The notes under the pieces were generated by a model that was given only the letters and a program-made list of their open reading frames with translations, ran no database searches and was not told the DNA's origin. This document shows, in pieces, positions 16,991 to 26,042 of a stretch of DNA of 64,000 nt. The translations under genes and the position numbers were made by a program. Each line of letters starts with the position of its first letter. Positions within the stretch are counted from its first letter, which is position 1. This DNA is from JAYFNU01 sp964460755 (GTDB taxonomy: Bacteria; Bacillota; Clostridia; Oscillospirales; Ruminococcaceae): the NCBI GenBank assembly GCA_964460755.1, contig CAYWQL010000004.1:38637-102636 (forward strand), read 5' to 3'.

Positions 16991-17761
16991 TTGGAACACA
17001 AGGTTACCGTCTTGGTGGCGGACTCAAGCGCCGATTTCGGTAAGGCATGCGCGGACGAGCTGACGAAGAAAGGATTTCGCGTAATCAGTTGCGAAAAGGA
17101 CGGGCGCAAGGTTGAAAATGCGGTAAGAAGCGAGGAACCCGACGCGGTTGTCGTCGATATGTTCCTCCCATCCAAGGACGCAATCGGGATTATCAGCGAG
17201 CTTAAGCAGGACGAAAGCGTCAAGCTCCCCGCCTTTGTCGTTATGTCGGGATTTGACAATGCGGTAATGGAGCGGGAGGTTATTAAGGCGGGCGCGGCAT
17301 TTTATATCCTCAAGCCCTTTGACCTTTCGTTGCTGGCGGACAGAATTTCCATGCTTACAAGAACGCCTTCCGAGGCAAAACCTGTGGGCGAAGCGCCGGA
17401 TTTAGAGGTGATGATAACCGAAATTATTCATCAAATCGGCGTACCTGCCCACATCAAGGGCTATCACTACTTAAGAAACGCAATAATGATGTCGGTTGAG
17501 GACCCGGAGATGATAAATGCCGTAACGAAGCGGCTTTATCCGTCAATCGCCAAGCGTTTTAAAACAACCTCTTCGAGGGTGGAGCGCGCTATAAGACACG
17601 CCATCGAGGTTGCGTGGGACAGGGGCGATGTGGATACGCTTAATTCCTATTTTGGCTATACAATCCACAGCCTTCGCGGCAAGCCGACCAACAGCGAATT
17701 TGTCGCAATGATAAGCGACAGGGTCAGGCTCACACTCAAGAAAACAGCCGCCGCCATTTGA
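16991..17761 (+). CDS. spo0A: Stage 0 sporulation response regulator Spo0A
   Basis: 256 aa master regulator of sporulation. The receiver domain (1-120) has phospho-acceptor Asp56 in VVVDMFLP, the switch serine in VMSGFDN and Lys in ILKPFD. The C-terminal effector domain (about 140-256) has GVPAHIKGYHYLRNAI and the recognition region SSRVERAIRHAIEVAWDRG. The start is a TTG preceded by AAGGAG at 16974-16979. Oddly, the acidic pocket reads VADSS where B. subtilis has VADDN, so one of the two Mg-binding acids is replaced by serine. Conserved neighbour of spoIVB. Confidence 0.96.
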   Translation: MEHKVTVLVADSSADFGKACADELTKKGFRVISCEKDGRKVENAVRSEEPDAVVVDMFLPSKDAIGIISELKQDESVKLPAFVVMSGFDNAVMEREVIKAGAAFYILKPFDLSLLADRISMLTRTPSEAKPVGEAPDLEVMITEIIHQIGVPAHIKGYHYLRNAIMMSVEDPEMINAVTKRLYPSIAKRFKTTSSRVERAIRHAIEVAWDRGDVDTLNSYFGYTIHSLRGKPTNSEFVAMISDRVRLTLKKTAAAI

Positions 17762-17772
17762 CAAAAAAGATT

Positions 17773-17818
17773 TAGGGCGTATTTCCGTAAGAGGTTGCGG
17801 GAATGCGCCTTTATTTTT
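17773..17818 (+). terminator. Terminator of spo0A
   Basis: Imperfect stem AGGGCGTATTTCCG / CGGGAATGCGCCT followed by TTATTTTTT. Confidence 0.75.
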
Positions 17819-17828
17819 TGCCATAGGT

Positions 17829-17857
17829 TTGTATTTATTATTCAAAAGTGGTACAAT
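17829..17857 (+). promoter_or_regulatory. Promoter of the 2-oxoacid:ferredoxin oxidoreductase operon
   Basis: TTGTAT (17829-17834), 17-bp spacer, TACAAT (17852-17857). A second -10-like TATAAT at 17862-17867 lies just downstream. Confidence 0.5.
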
Positions 17858-17896
17858 ATTTTATAATTATACGAAAATTACTATTAAGGGGATAAA

Positions 17897-18562
17897 ATGT
17901 TCAAGGGTTTGAAGCGGATTATCATTGTCACGGGCCATTATGGCTGCGGCAAAACCAACCTTGCCGTTAACCTTGCGCTTTATTTTGAGACGCTTGGCGA
18001 AAGGGTGACGGTGGTTGATATGGACATAGTCAATCCCTATTTTCGCTCGGCGGATTTTGAGCGGGAGTTTGAAGGAAAACGTATAAAGCTTATTGCCCCG
18101 AATTTCGCGAATACCCTACTTGATATTCCGTCGCTTCCGCGAGAGGTGGACGGCGCAATCGAGGGCGACGAGCGGCTTATACTCGACGTCGGCGGCGACG
18201 ACGCGGGCGCGGTTGTGCTTGGGCGCTACGCTAAGCAGATTGAGCAAAACGGCGGCGCGAGTATGATTTATCTTTTCAGCAAATACCGTCCCTTCACCGA
18301 AACGGCGGACGATGTGATTTCGCATATCGGCGATATTGAGGTTGCTTCACGCATAAAGGTCACGGGACTTATTAACAGCTCGAACCTCGGGCTGGAGACG
18401 ACGGCGAAGGATATAGAAGCGTCGTTTGGCTATGCCGACGAGATAAGCGAGAAAACGGGGCTACCCGTGCTTGCGACCCTCGTTCGGGATACAATAAATG
18501 AATCGGTTAATAATTCGTTCCCCGTACGGTTGTTTGTACTTCCGCCTTGGGAAGCGGTTTAA
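17897..18562 (+). CDS. ParA/MinD-like P-loop ATPase of the oxidoreductase operon
   Basis: 221 aa. The Walker A-type GHYGCGKTNLAVNLA (residues 13-27) and VVDMDIVNPYFRSAD follow the SIMIBI pattern (deviant P-loop, then switch Asp). DVGGDDAGAVVLGRY resembles the switch II region. It leads the operon encoding ferredoxin and the alpha, beta and gamma subunits of a 2-oxoacid:ferredoxin oxidoreductase; such ATPases recur beside these clusters in Clostridia. A role in maturation of the enzyme or its clusters is inference only. Confidence 0.75.
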   Translation: MFKGLKRIIIVTGHYGCGKTNLAVNLALYFETLGERVTVVDMDIVNPYFRSADFEREFEGKRIKLIAPNFANTLLDIPSLPREVDGAIEGDERLILDVGGDDAGAVVLGRYAKQIEQNGGASMIYLFSKYRPFTETADDVISHIGDIEVASRIKVTGLINSSNLGLETTAKDIEASFGYADEISEKTGLPVLATLVRDTINESVNNSFPVRLFVLPPWEAV

Positions 18563-18582
18563 TTAAAAAAGGAGAAAATATT

Positions 18583-18807
18583 ATGGCTAAAGGGATTGTG
18601 ACAATCAACGAAGCCCGCTGCAAGGGCTGTGGGCTTTGCGTCGAGTTTTGTCCTAAGCAGGTTTTGATTTTGGACAAGACAAAGCACAACGAAAAGGGAT
18701 ATCACCCCGCATATCCGGAAAATGCGGAAAACTGCATTGGCTGCGCGATATGCGCGACGATGTGCCCGGACGTTGCTATCACGGTGGAAAAGGAGGCGGC
18801 AAAATAA
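18583..18807 (+). CDS. 4Fe-4S ferredoxin, delta subunit of 2-oxoacid oxidoreductase
   Basis: 74 aa from the ATG at 18583 (Shine-Dalgarno AAAGGAG, 7 nt). Two cluster motifs, CKGCGLCVEFCPK and CIGCAICATMCPD, would hold two 4Fe-4S clusters accepting electrons from oxidative decarboxylation. The stop overlaps the start of the alpha subunit (TAATG). A longer frame starts at 18547 but lacks a ribosome site. Confidence 0.9.
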   Translation: MAKGIVTINEARCKGCGLCVEFCPKQVLILDKTKHNEKGYHPAYPENAENCIGCAICATMCPDVAITVEKEAAK

Positions 18808-19871
18808 TGTCTGACAAGCTACTTATGAAGGGTAACGAGGCTTTAGCGGAGGCGGCAATCAGAGCGGGCTGTATAGAGTTTTTCGGTTATCCTATAACCC
18901 CCCAGACCGAGCTTGCCGCGTATATGGCAAAAAAGCTTCCGAAGATTGAGGGCGGCACATATATGCAGGCGGAAAGCGAGGTCGCGGCAATCAATATGCT
19001 TCTTGGCGCGGCGTCGTCCGGCGTGCGCGCTATGACGAGCTCAAGCTCGCCAGGCGTGAGCCTAAAGTCTGAGGGCGTGTCTTATATGGCGGGAAGCGAC
19101 CTTCCCTGCTTAATTATCAACGTACAAAGAGCGGGTCCCGGTCTTGGCGGTATCCAGCCGTCGCAGGGAGATTATTGGCAGGCGACCAAGGCACTCGGCC
19201 ACGGCGATTTTCAGATACTCGTTTTCGCTCCGTCCTCCATTCAGGAAATGGTCGATATGGTGTTTGACGCCTTCGAGCTTGCCGAAAAGTACAGAATGCC
19301 CGCGATGATTTTATCCGACGGACTTTTAGGACAGATGATGGAGCCGGTTTGCTTCCCCGAGCGTCAGCCGAAGCTTATTGATAAGCCTTGGGCGACAAAC
19401 GGACACAAGGGCAAAAGAGAGCACAACGTAATAAACAGCCTTTATCTTAACCCCGCGCTTCTTGAAAAATCGGTCGTCGCGAGATACGAAAGATATAAAG
19501 AGATAATCGCCAACGAGCAGAAGCTTGTCAGCTATATGATGGACGACGCCGAGCTCGGTGTGGTCGCCTACGGCTCGATGGCTCGCGTTGTCGGTACGGC
19601 GGTCGATATGGCACGCGAAGAGGGAATAAAGGTCGGGCTTATGCGTCCGGTTATGCTTTGGCCCTTCCCCGCGAACGAAATCAATAAATATGCGGCGGGA
19701 CTTAAATCCATACTTACTGTCGAAATGAGTATGGGACAGATGGTCGACGACGTTAAGCTTGCGGTTAAGGAGCAATGTCCCGTCGAGTTCTTCGGACGTG
19801 TAGGCGGTATTATTCCGACGCCGAAAGAGGTATATGAAGAAATTAAAAAAATTGCGGGAGGTAAGCAATAA
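18807..19871 (+). CDS. vorB: 2-oxoacid:ferredoxin oxidoreductase alpha subunit (VorB/KorA type)
   Basis: 354 aa. The N-terminal pyrimidine-binding-type TPP domain has FFGYPITPQTELAAYMA and MQAESEVAAINMLLGAASSGVRAMTSSSSPG; the C-terminal transketolase-like domain has VVAYGSMARVVGTAVDMAREEG. This layout fits 2-oxoisovalerate (VOR) or 2-oxoglutarate (KOR) ferredoxin oxidoreductases. The neighbour order ferredoxin-alpha-beta-gamma is that of VorDBAC. The exact 2-oxoacid cannot be decided by eye. The enzyme reduces ferredoxin while making an acyl-CoA. Confidence 0.9.
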   Translation: MSDKLLMKGNEALAEAAIRAGCIEFFGYPITPQTELAAYMAKKLPKIEGGTYMQAESEVAAINMLLGAASSGVRAMTSSSSPGVSLKSEGVSYMAGSDLPCLIINVQRAGPGLGGIQPSQGDYWQATKALGHGDFQILVFAPSSIQEMVDMVFDAFELAEKYRMPAMILSDGLLGQMMEPVCFPERQPKLIDKPWATNGHKGKREHNVINSLYLNPALLEKSVVARYERYKEIIANEQKLVSYMMDDAELGVVAYGSMARVVGTAVDMAREEGIKVGLMRPVMLWPFPANEINKYAAGLKSILTVEMSMGQMVDDVKLAVKEQCPVEFFGRVGGIIPTPKEVYEEIKKIAGGKQ

Positions 19872-20623
19872 TGGAAACTGTGTTTAAAAGACCTCACGCG
19901 CTTGTCGACATTCCCACGCACTATTGCCCGGGCTGCACCCACGGTATCGTTCACCGCCTTGTCGCCGAGGTTATCGACGAGCTTGGTATTGAGGGAAGAA
20001 CCATCGGCATCGCGCCAGTTGGCTGCGCGGTGCTTGCATATGATTATTTTGGCTGCGATATGGTCGAGGCGGCTCACGGACGCGCGCCTGCCGTTGCGAC
20101 CGGACTTCGTCGTTCGTTGAAGGATGCGGTTGTGTTCACCTATCAGGGCGACGGCGACCTTGCCGCTATCGGAACGGCGGAAACGGTTCACGCCGCGACG
20201 CGTGGCGAGAACATCACGATTATTTTTATTAACAACGCGATTTACGGTATGACCGGCGGACAGATGGCGCCGACAACCCTTCCCGGGCAGGTCACCCAGA
20301 CAACCCCGTATGGCCGCGACGTTAAAATTGCGGGCTATCCGATTAGGGTTTGCGAAATGCTTTCCACCCTTTCGGGAACGGCTTATGCCGAGCGCGTAAC
20401 GGTCAACAATCCCCAGCACGTTAACGCAGCAAAACGGGCGATAAAAAAAGCGTTTCAGAACCAGCTTGACGGCAAGGGCTTTTCGATTGTCGAGGTGCTG
20501 TCCTCCTGCCCGACAAACTGGGGCATGGCTCCGAAGGACGCGCTTAAATGGATTGACGACAATATGATTCCCTATTATCCTCTCGGCGTTTATAAGGACG
20601 TCGACGCGAAGGAGGCAAAATAA
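19871..20623 (+). CDS. 2-oxoacid:ferredoxin oxidoreductase beta (TPP-binding) subunit
   Basis: 250 aa. The cluster/TPP motif HYCPGCTHGIVHRL is at the N-terminus (residues 17-30). AHGRAPAVATGLRR and the TPP/Mg motif GDGDLAAIGTAETVHAA ... NNAIYGMTGGQMAPTT identify the beta subunit. It begins at the last base of the alpha stop (TAATG), has the Shine-Dalgarno GGGAGG inside alpha, and is followed 2 nt later by the gamma subunit. Confidence 0.93.
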   Translation: METVFKRPHALVDIPTHYCPGCTHGIVHRLVAEVIDELGIEGRTIGIAPVGCAVLAYDYFGCDMVEAAHGRAPAVATGLRRSLKDAVVFTYQGDGDLAAIGTAETVHAATRGENITIIFINNAIYGMTGGQMAPTTLPGQVTQTTPYGRDVKIAGYPIRVCEMLSTLSGTAYAERVTVNNPQHVNAAKRAIKKAFQNQLDGKGFSIVEVLSSCPTNWGMAPKDALKWIDDNMIPYYPLGVYKDVDAKEAK

Positions 20624-20625
20624 TA

Positions 20626-21156
20626 ATGCTGAAAAATATTATTCTTGCCGGCTTCGGCGGTCAGGGCGTTCTCTTTACGGGCAAGGTGCTTGCCTATGCA
20701 GGACTTTGCGACGAAAAAGAGGTTTCTTGGCTTCCGTCCTACGGTCCTGAAATGCGCGGCGGCACGGCGAACTGCTCGGTCGTCGTTTCCGATAAGCCTA
20801 TCGGCTCGCCGCTTGTACTTAATCCCGATTTGCTTATCGCGATGAACCTTCCTTCTTATGAGAAATTTATCGGCGCGGTGGCGCCCGGCGGAATTGTCGT
20901 TATGGACTCCTCTCTTATTGAGGCTGATTGCGACCGTACCGACATCACCGTTTACAAGGTCGAGGCGACCAAGCTTGCCGAGGAAAAGGGACTTTCGGGT
21001 CTTTCAAATATGATTTTGCTCGGAAAGGCTATGAAGGAATGCGCCTTCCTTTCGGACGAGGGCATAGACAAGGGCCTTCAGAAGAGTATACCGCCCAAAA
21101 AGGCGAATCTTCTCGACTCGAACAGAGACGCGATTAAACTCGGAAAAATTCAGTAA
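20626..21156 (+). CDS. 2-oxoacid:ferredoxin oxidoreductase gamma subunit
   Basis: 176 aa. The N-terminus IILAGFGGQGVLFTGKVLAYAG is the hallmark of the gamma/catalytic-domain subunit, and SWLPSYGPEMRGGTANCSVVVS follows. Completes the four-subunit enzyme. ispDF starts 11 nt downstream and may be in the same transcript. Confidence 0.92.
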   Translation: MLKNIILAGFGGQGVLFTGKVLAYAGLCDEKEVSWLPSYGPEMRGGTANCSVVVSDKPIGSPLVLNPDLLIAMNLPSYEKFIGAVAPGGIVVMDSSLIEADCDRTDITVYKVEATKLAEEKGLSGLSNMILLGKAMKECAFLSDEGIDKGLQKSIPPKKANLLDSNRDAIKLGKIQ

Positions 21157-21167
21157 GGAGCTTTACC

Positions 21168-22298
21168 ATGGCGAAGGTCAGCGCGATTATTGTGGCGGGC
21201 GGCTCGTCCTCCCGAATGGGAAACACGGATAAGCTGTTCTTAAATATAGGCGGGGCGACCGTTATCGAGCGGTCAATTTCGCTTTTCGAAAATAACGCGC
21301 TAATCGATGAAATAATTATCGCCACAAGAGAAGAAAGTATAAAAAAAGTCACAGAAATTTCATTGGCGTACGGCAAGGTGACGGCTGTCGTGAGGGGCGG
21401 GCATAACAGGTTTATGTCGGTTCAAAACGCGATAGCCGCCGCCTCGCCCGACGCAGAATATTACGCTATTCACGACGCGGCAAGACCCTTTGCCTCCGAT
21501 TTGCTTGTCACGAGGGTAATTGAAGCGGCTAAAAGGTCTAAAGCCGCCGCCCCAGCGCTTCCCGTTGTTGACACGATAAAGCAGGTCGACGGAGAAGCGA
21601 TTATCGCGACTCCCGACCGCAACCGACTTGTTTGTGTCGCGACGCCGCAGGTTTTCGAGGCGGCGCTTTACAAAAGAGCCGCAGACGGACAGACCGACGC
21701 CTTCGACGATTGTCAGCTTATTGAACGGCTTGGCGAGCGGGTCGCGATGGTTGAGGGCGAGCGAAACAATATCAAAATCACCACCGAGGACGACATAGAA
21801 CGGGCAAAAATAATTGTTGGAGCAGGTAGAATGAGGATAGGTCACGGGTACGACGTGCATAGACTTGTTGAAGGGCGAAAGCTTATTCTCGGCGGGGTCG
21901 ACATACCCCACGAAACGGGGCTTTTGGGTCATTCCGACGCCGACGTTTTGGTGCACGCTGTTATGGACGCGCTTATCGGCGCGGCGGCACTCGGCGACAT
22001 AGGAAAGCTTTTTCCCGACAGCGACGAAAAATATTCGGGCGCAGACAGCTTGGAGCTTCTCAAGCAGGTTGGACAGATAATAAAAGGCGAGGGCTATTCG
22101 GTTGGAAACATCGACGCGACGGTGCTGTGCGAGCGGCCCAAGCTTCGAGCGTTTATAGACGAGATGCGAGGTAATATCGCAGACACGCTTGGTATTGATG
22201 TTAAGGACGTAAGCGTAAAGGCGACGACCGAGGAGGGACTCGGGTTTACGGGAGAAAAGCAGGGAATAGCCGCCCACGCGGTGGCGACGATAAAATAG
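21168..22298 (+). CDS. ispDF: Bifunctional IspD-IspF (MEP isoprenoid pathway)
   Basis: 376 aa fusion. Residues 1-220 are IspD (MEP cytidylyltransferase) with AIIVAGGSSSRMG, IHDAARPFAS and TPQVFEAALYKRA. Residues about 222-376 are IspF (MECDP synthase) with MRIGHGYDVHRL (metal ligands Asp/His), LGHSDADVLVHAVMDALIGAAALGDIG and ATTEEGLGFTGEKQGIAAHAVA. The two enzymes act on non-consecutive steps. A fusion is common in alpha-proteobacteria and some Clostridia. With IspH above, two MEP enzymes in this window occur as fusions. Confidence 0.95.
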   Translation: MAKVSAIIVAGGSSSRMGNTDKLFLNIGGATVIERSISLFENNALIDEIIIATREESIKKVTEISLAYGKVTAVVRGGHNRFMSVQNAIAAASPDAEYYAIHDAARPFASDLLVTRVIEAAKRSKAAAPALPVVDTIKQVDGEAIIATPDRNRLVCVATPQVFEAALYKRAADGQTDAFDDCQLIERLGERVAMVEGERNNIKITTEDDIERAKIIVGAGRMRIGHGYDVHRLVEGRKLILGGVDIPHETGLLGHSDADVLVHAVMDALIGAAALGDIGKLFPDSDEKYSGADSLELLKQVGQIIKGEGYSVGNIDATVLCERPKLRAFIDEMRGNIADTLGIDVKDVSVKATTEEGLGFTGEKQGIAAHAVATIK

Positions 22299-22314
22299 AT
22301 AATTACGAGGGACG

Positions 22315-23196
22315 GTGACGCAGTTGGACGGAATAATTTATTCGATAAAAACCTTTATCGCAAGCTTCGGGAATTACTTTCCGTGGGCTGATATACTTGA
22401 TATCGCGCTTGTCGCGTATGTCATATATCAGCTTATCAGTCTTGTGAAAAAAACTCGCGCCGCCCAGCTTACGAGAGGAATAATCATTCTTCTTGTGGGA
22501 TACCTCTTAGCTTCTCAAATAGGAATGAAGACGACGACCTTCCTACTTGAAAATATACTTCAGTTCGGGCTTTTGGCGATTGTCGTCATTTTTCAGCCCG
22601 AAATACGCCGTGTGCTCGAGCAGGTCGGGCGCAGCAAGCTCAGCTCGTTTTCCTTCTTTTCGGGAAAATCAAGCTCGGAGGAAATTGCCGTCTGGAACGA
22701 CGCTATCGTCGCGATTTGCGACAGCGCGGAGCATATGTCGAAGGAAAAGACGGGCGCGCTTATGGTTATTGAGCGCAAGACGGGTCTTGGCGAAATCGTG
22801 AGAACGGGAACCCATCTTGACGGCGAGACGACCTGTGAGCTTTTGGAAACAATCTTTTACGAGGGCTCGCCGCTTCACGACGGCGCGGTCGTCATAATCA
22901 ACGGAAGAATAGCGGCGGCGGGGTGTCTTCTCCCCGTTTCGCAAAACAACGCGGGCATAAGCAAGGATATGGGAACGAGGCACAGAGCCGCACTTGGAAT
23001 GAGTGAAAATTCCGACGCGCTTATCGTCGTTGTTTCGGAGGAAACGGGCATAATCTCGCTTGCTCAAAACGGCATAATTGTTCGCCGTCTTGACAGGGTG
23101 AGCCTGTTCAGACTGCTTCAAGGCGAGATAATTCCCGCCGACAAGGACGAGGACGCGAAGGCGAAAAAGGGTTTGGGGAGGATATTTAAAAAATGA
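22315..23196 (+). CDS. cdaA: Diadenylate cyclase CdaA
   Basis: 293 aa c-di-AMP synthase of the CdaA (DacA) class. Three N-terminal membrane helices (about residues 20-95) are followed by the DAC domain with the catalytic motifs LHDGAVVI (DGA) and GTRHRAALG (RHR). The start is taken as GTG at 22315, preceded by GAGG; a TTG nine bases on is an alternative. Overlaps cdaR by 4 nt. c-di-AMP controls osmolyte uptake and wall homeostasis. Confidence 0.95.
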   Translation: MTQLDGIIYSIKTFIASFGNYFPWADILDIALVAYVIYQLISLVKKTRAAQLTRGIIILLVGYLLASQIGMKTTTFLLENILQFGLLAIVVIFQPEIRRVLEQVGRSKLSSFSFFSGKSSSEEIAVWNDAIVAICDSAEHMSKEKTGALMVIERKTGLGEIVRTGTHLDGETTCELLETIFYEGSPLHDGAVVIINGRIAAAGCLLPVSQNNAGISKDMGTRHRAALGMSENSDALIVVVSEETGIISLAQNGIIVRRLDRVSLFRLLQGEIIPADKDEDAKAKKGLGRIFKK

Positions 23197-24449
23197 AAAA
23201 GTTCAGTTTATCTTCTCTGCTAAATAAAAAGTGGTTTCAGCTTGTTTTTTCTATTGTCGCCGCGTTTATCTGTTGGGTGGTCGTTGTGTTTACGATAAGC
23301 CCTGACAGCACGGTTACGATTAGGAACGTGCCTGTCAACCTGTCGTCGTCCAATTCTCTGCTTCAAAGCCTTGGCTTAGATATAATCGACCAAAAGGACT
23401 ATACCGTCAACGTTACGGTCGAGGGTCCGCGAAGCGTCGTCGGAACGCTCGACGCCAAGAGCGTTGTCGTGACGCCGGTGTTCACCTCGGTGACGACGGC
23501 GGGCACATACGATTTAAAGCTTGTCGCGGCGAAGGCGAACACAATGGACAACTTTTCGATAACCACCATCAGCCCCGGCACCATTAAGGTGCGCTTCGAC
23601 CAGGCGACCTCCAAGAAATTTACCGTGGGAACCGAAATTATCGGAATGTCGCTTAACGAGGGCTATATGTCGGGCAACGTTACCGCGACGCCCAGTGAAA
23701 TCACGATAATCGGAACGGAAAACGAAATCAACAGCATAAGCAAGATTTCGGCGGTCTATGAGGTCGGCGGGGTGCTTGACAAAACGCTAACGGTTGAGTG
23801 TCCGATAAAGATTTATGACGAAAACGGAAACGAATTGCCGAGTGATTCCTTTAAGCTTGACACAGACGTGGTGAGCGTGACTATACCCGTATATAAAAAG
23901 GGAAGCCTTCCCATTCAAATTGAGTTCACGAATATACCCTCGGGCTTTGATGTAAGCTCGCTTTCCTACGTTATGTCCAAGACGTCGATTGACGTCGCGG
24001 CGAGCGAGACAACCATAGACAACCTTAAACCCAAGACGGTTGGATATGTCGATTTGGCGGCGTTCAAGATGGGCGAGGTGTATACCTTCGACGTTAAGCT
24101 TCCGAGCGGATATGTGAACCTCGACAACGTCGAAACGATAACCGTCACCTTCCCGAGGGAAAACATTACGAGCAAAAAGGTAAACGTTTCGGACATACGT
24201 CTTCAGAATGTCCCGAGCAATTATAATATAACCGTTGTCACCAATCGGATAAACGACGTCACAGTTATCGGCCCGACCGAGGAGGTTGAGGCGCTTCTTG
24301 CTGGCTCGGTTATCGCGGTGGTTGACGTCAGCCAGATAAATATCGAAAAGGGAAGCTATAACGTTCCCGTGTTTTTCAACGTGACCTCCAACGACTCGAC
24401 TTGGGTGGTCGGCAACTATACCGTTCTAATCGACGTGGAGCCAAGCTGA
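23193..24449 (+). CDS. cdaR: CdaA regulator, YbbR-domain protein
   Basis: 418 aa. One N-terminal transmembrane helix (about 14-34) is followed by a series of extracytoplasmic YbbR repeats, recognisable as successive VxLxNVP-like and VxVxGP-like strands (for example TIRNVPVNL, VNVTVEGPRSVV, LQNVPSNYNITV). CdaR modulates CdaA at the membrane. Overlaps cdaA by 4 nt. In most Firmicutes glmM follows; here the next gene (TGATG overlap) is a flavoprotein. Confidence 0.92.
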   Translation: MKKFSLSSLLNKKWFQLVFSIVAAFICWVVVVFTISPDSTVTIRNVPVNLSSSNSLLQSLGLDIIDQKDYTVNVTVEGPRSVVGTLDAKSVVVTPVFTSVTTAGTYDLKLVAAKANTMDNFSITTISPGTIKVRFDQATSKKFTVGTEIIGMSLNEGYMSGNVTATPSEITIIGTENEINSISKISAVYEVGGVLDKTLTVECPIKIYDENGNELPSDSFKLDTDVVSVTIPVYKKGSLPIQIEFTNIPSGFDVSSLSYVMSKTSIDVAASETTIDNLKPKTVGYVDLAAFKMGEVYTFDVKLPSGYVNLDNVETITVTFPRENITSKKVNVSDIRLQNVPSNYNITVVTNRINDVTVIGPTEEVEALLAGSVIAVVDVSQINIEKGSYNVPVFFNVTSNDSTWVVGNYTVLIDVEPS

Positions 24450-26029
24450 TGATTGTCGTTTCGGGAATAAGAATCCCGCTGGGGGCAAGCGAGGGCGACG
24501 CCGTCGAAAGAGCGTGCTCAATGATAAAAATCCCGAGCGGAAGCATAAGCGACCATAAGCTTCGCAGGGTGTCCTATGACGCCCGCCACGGCAGGGTTTC
24601 AACTGTTTGCTCGGTTATACTTACCTTAAAGGACGGGGGCATCGAACGGGAACTCAGCAATTCGATACCCTTTGTTTCTTTGATGGAGAAGACGGAATTA
24701 AAGCCTATAATGGGCGACGAGCCGCTTCATACGCGACCGGTTATCGCGGGCTTTGGCCCAGCGGGAATGTTCGCGGCATATCTTTTAAGCCTATACGGAT
24801 ACCGTCCGATTGTCGTTGAACGCGGCGGCGAAATGGACGAGCGAGTGCGAGCGGTTGAACGCTTTTTTGAGTTGGGGGAGCTTGACGGCAAATCGAACGT
24901 GCAGTTCGGCGAGGGCGGCGCGGGAACCTTTTCCGACGGCAAGCTGACTTCAAGAATAAACGACCCGCTTTGCGATTTTGTAATAGAAACCTTTTTAAGG
25001 CTGGGCGCGCCTAAGGACATCGCAACCAAAGCGAAGCCGCATATCGGTACAGACAAGCTTCGCGATATCGTCAAGGCTATGCGTCGGGAAATCGTCAAAA
25101 ATGGCGGCGAGGTGCGCTTTAACAGTATTCTCGACGGGCTGTTAGTTAAAGACAAAAGGCTTTGCGGCGTGTCGGTTAACGGCGAGAAGATGGACGCGGC
25201 GGTCGCGGTGCTTGCCTGCGGACACAGCGCGCGGGATACCTTTTCAGTGACGGCGAACGCAGGGCTTACGCTTTTGGCAAAGCCTTTTTCGGTCGGCGCG
25301 AGAATTGAGCATTTAGGGGTTGAGGTCAACCGTTCGCTTTACGGCGACGCTTATAAAAATCCGCTTCTTCCGAATGCGGAATATAATTTTTCGGCACAGC
25401 TTAACGGAAGGGGAGTTTACACCTTCTGTATGTGCCCCGGGGGCTTGGTGGTTCCCGCGGCGTCGGAAAGCGGCGGCGTGGTCGTCAACGGAATGAGCAA
25501 TTTTCTTCGCGACGGAAAAAACGCCAACAGTGCTCTCGTCGTTTCGGTCGGCGAAGGCGAGTTCGGAAAGAACCCGTTTGCCGCCATTGAGTTTCAGCGT
25601 CGGCTTGAGAAAGCGGCGTTTGCCGCGGGCAAAGGCGGATATAAAGCGCCCGCCGCAGACGTCGGAAGCTTTCTTGACAAAAGGGTTGGATTAAATATAA
25701 AATCGGTCGAGCCGAGTTATTCTCTGGGCGTTGCGCCCTGCGATTTTGACGGGCTTTTGGGAAACGAAATCGCCGATACGATGCGATACGGATTAAACGA
25801 ATTTTCAAAAAGAGCGGATTTTTTCCGAAGCCGCGACGCGATACTTACGGGGGTGGAAACGAGAACCTCCTCGCCCGTTCGAATATTGAGAACCGATACC
25901 CGCGAAGCGGAAAACGCCGACGGGGTTTATCCCTGCGGCGAGGGCGCGGGCTATGCGGGCGGAATAATGTCGGCGGCGGTCGACGGACTTAAAACGGCGA
26001 AGGCGATAATTGAACGCTTTAGGGCTTGA
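24449..26029 (+). CDS. FAD-dependent dehydrogenase (COG2509 type)
   Basis: 526 aa from the ATG overlapping the cdaR stop (TGATG). A short N-terminal domain of about 90 residues (VSYDARHGRV) precedes the FAD Rossmann motif PVIAGFGPAGMFAAYLL near 98. GGAGTFSDGKLTSRI and the C-terminal YPCGEGAGYAGGIMSAAVDGLKTA fit the COG2509 flavoproteins, which are widespread in Clostridia and of unknown substrate. In the cdaA-cdaR operon it occupies the place where glmM is usual. Confidence 0.85.
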   Translation: MIVVSGIRIPLGASEGDAVERACSMIKIPSGSISDHKLRRVSYDARHGRVSTVCSVILTLKDGGIERELSNSIPFVSLMEKTELKPIMGDEPLHTRPVIAGFGPAGMFAAYLLSLYGYRPIVVERGGEMDERVRAVERFFELGELDGKSNVQFGEGGAGTFSDGKLTSRINDPLCDFVIETFLRLGAPKDIATKAKPHIGTDKLRDIVKAMRREIVKNGGEVRFNSILDGLLVKDKRLCGVSVNGEKMDAAVAVLACGHSARDTFSVTANAGLTLLAKPFSVGARIEHLGVEVNRSLYGDAYKNPLLPNAEYNFSAQLNGRGVYTFCMCPGGLVVPAASESGGVVVNGMSNFLRDGKNANSALVVSVGEGEFGKNPFAAIEFQRRLEKAAFAAGKGGYKAPAADVGSFLDKRVGLNIKSVEPSYSLGVAPCDFDGLLGNEIADTMRYGLNEFSKRADFFRSRDAILTGVETRTSSPVRILRTDTREAENADGVYPCGEGAGYAGGIMSAAVDGLKTAKAIIERFRA

Positions 26030-26042
26030 TAGGAGATATATA

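Noticed and set aside
21360..22277. 305-codon open frame antisense to ispDF
   Set aside because: Shadow of ispDF; the composition is unlike any protein in the window.
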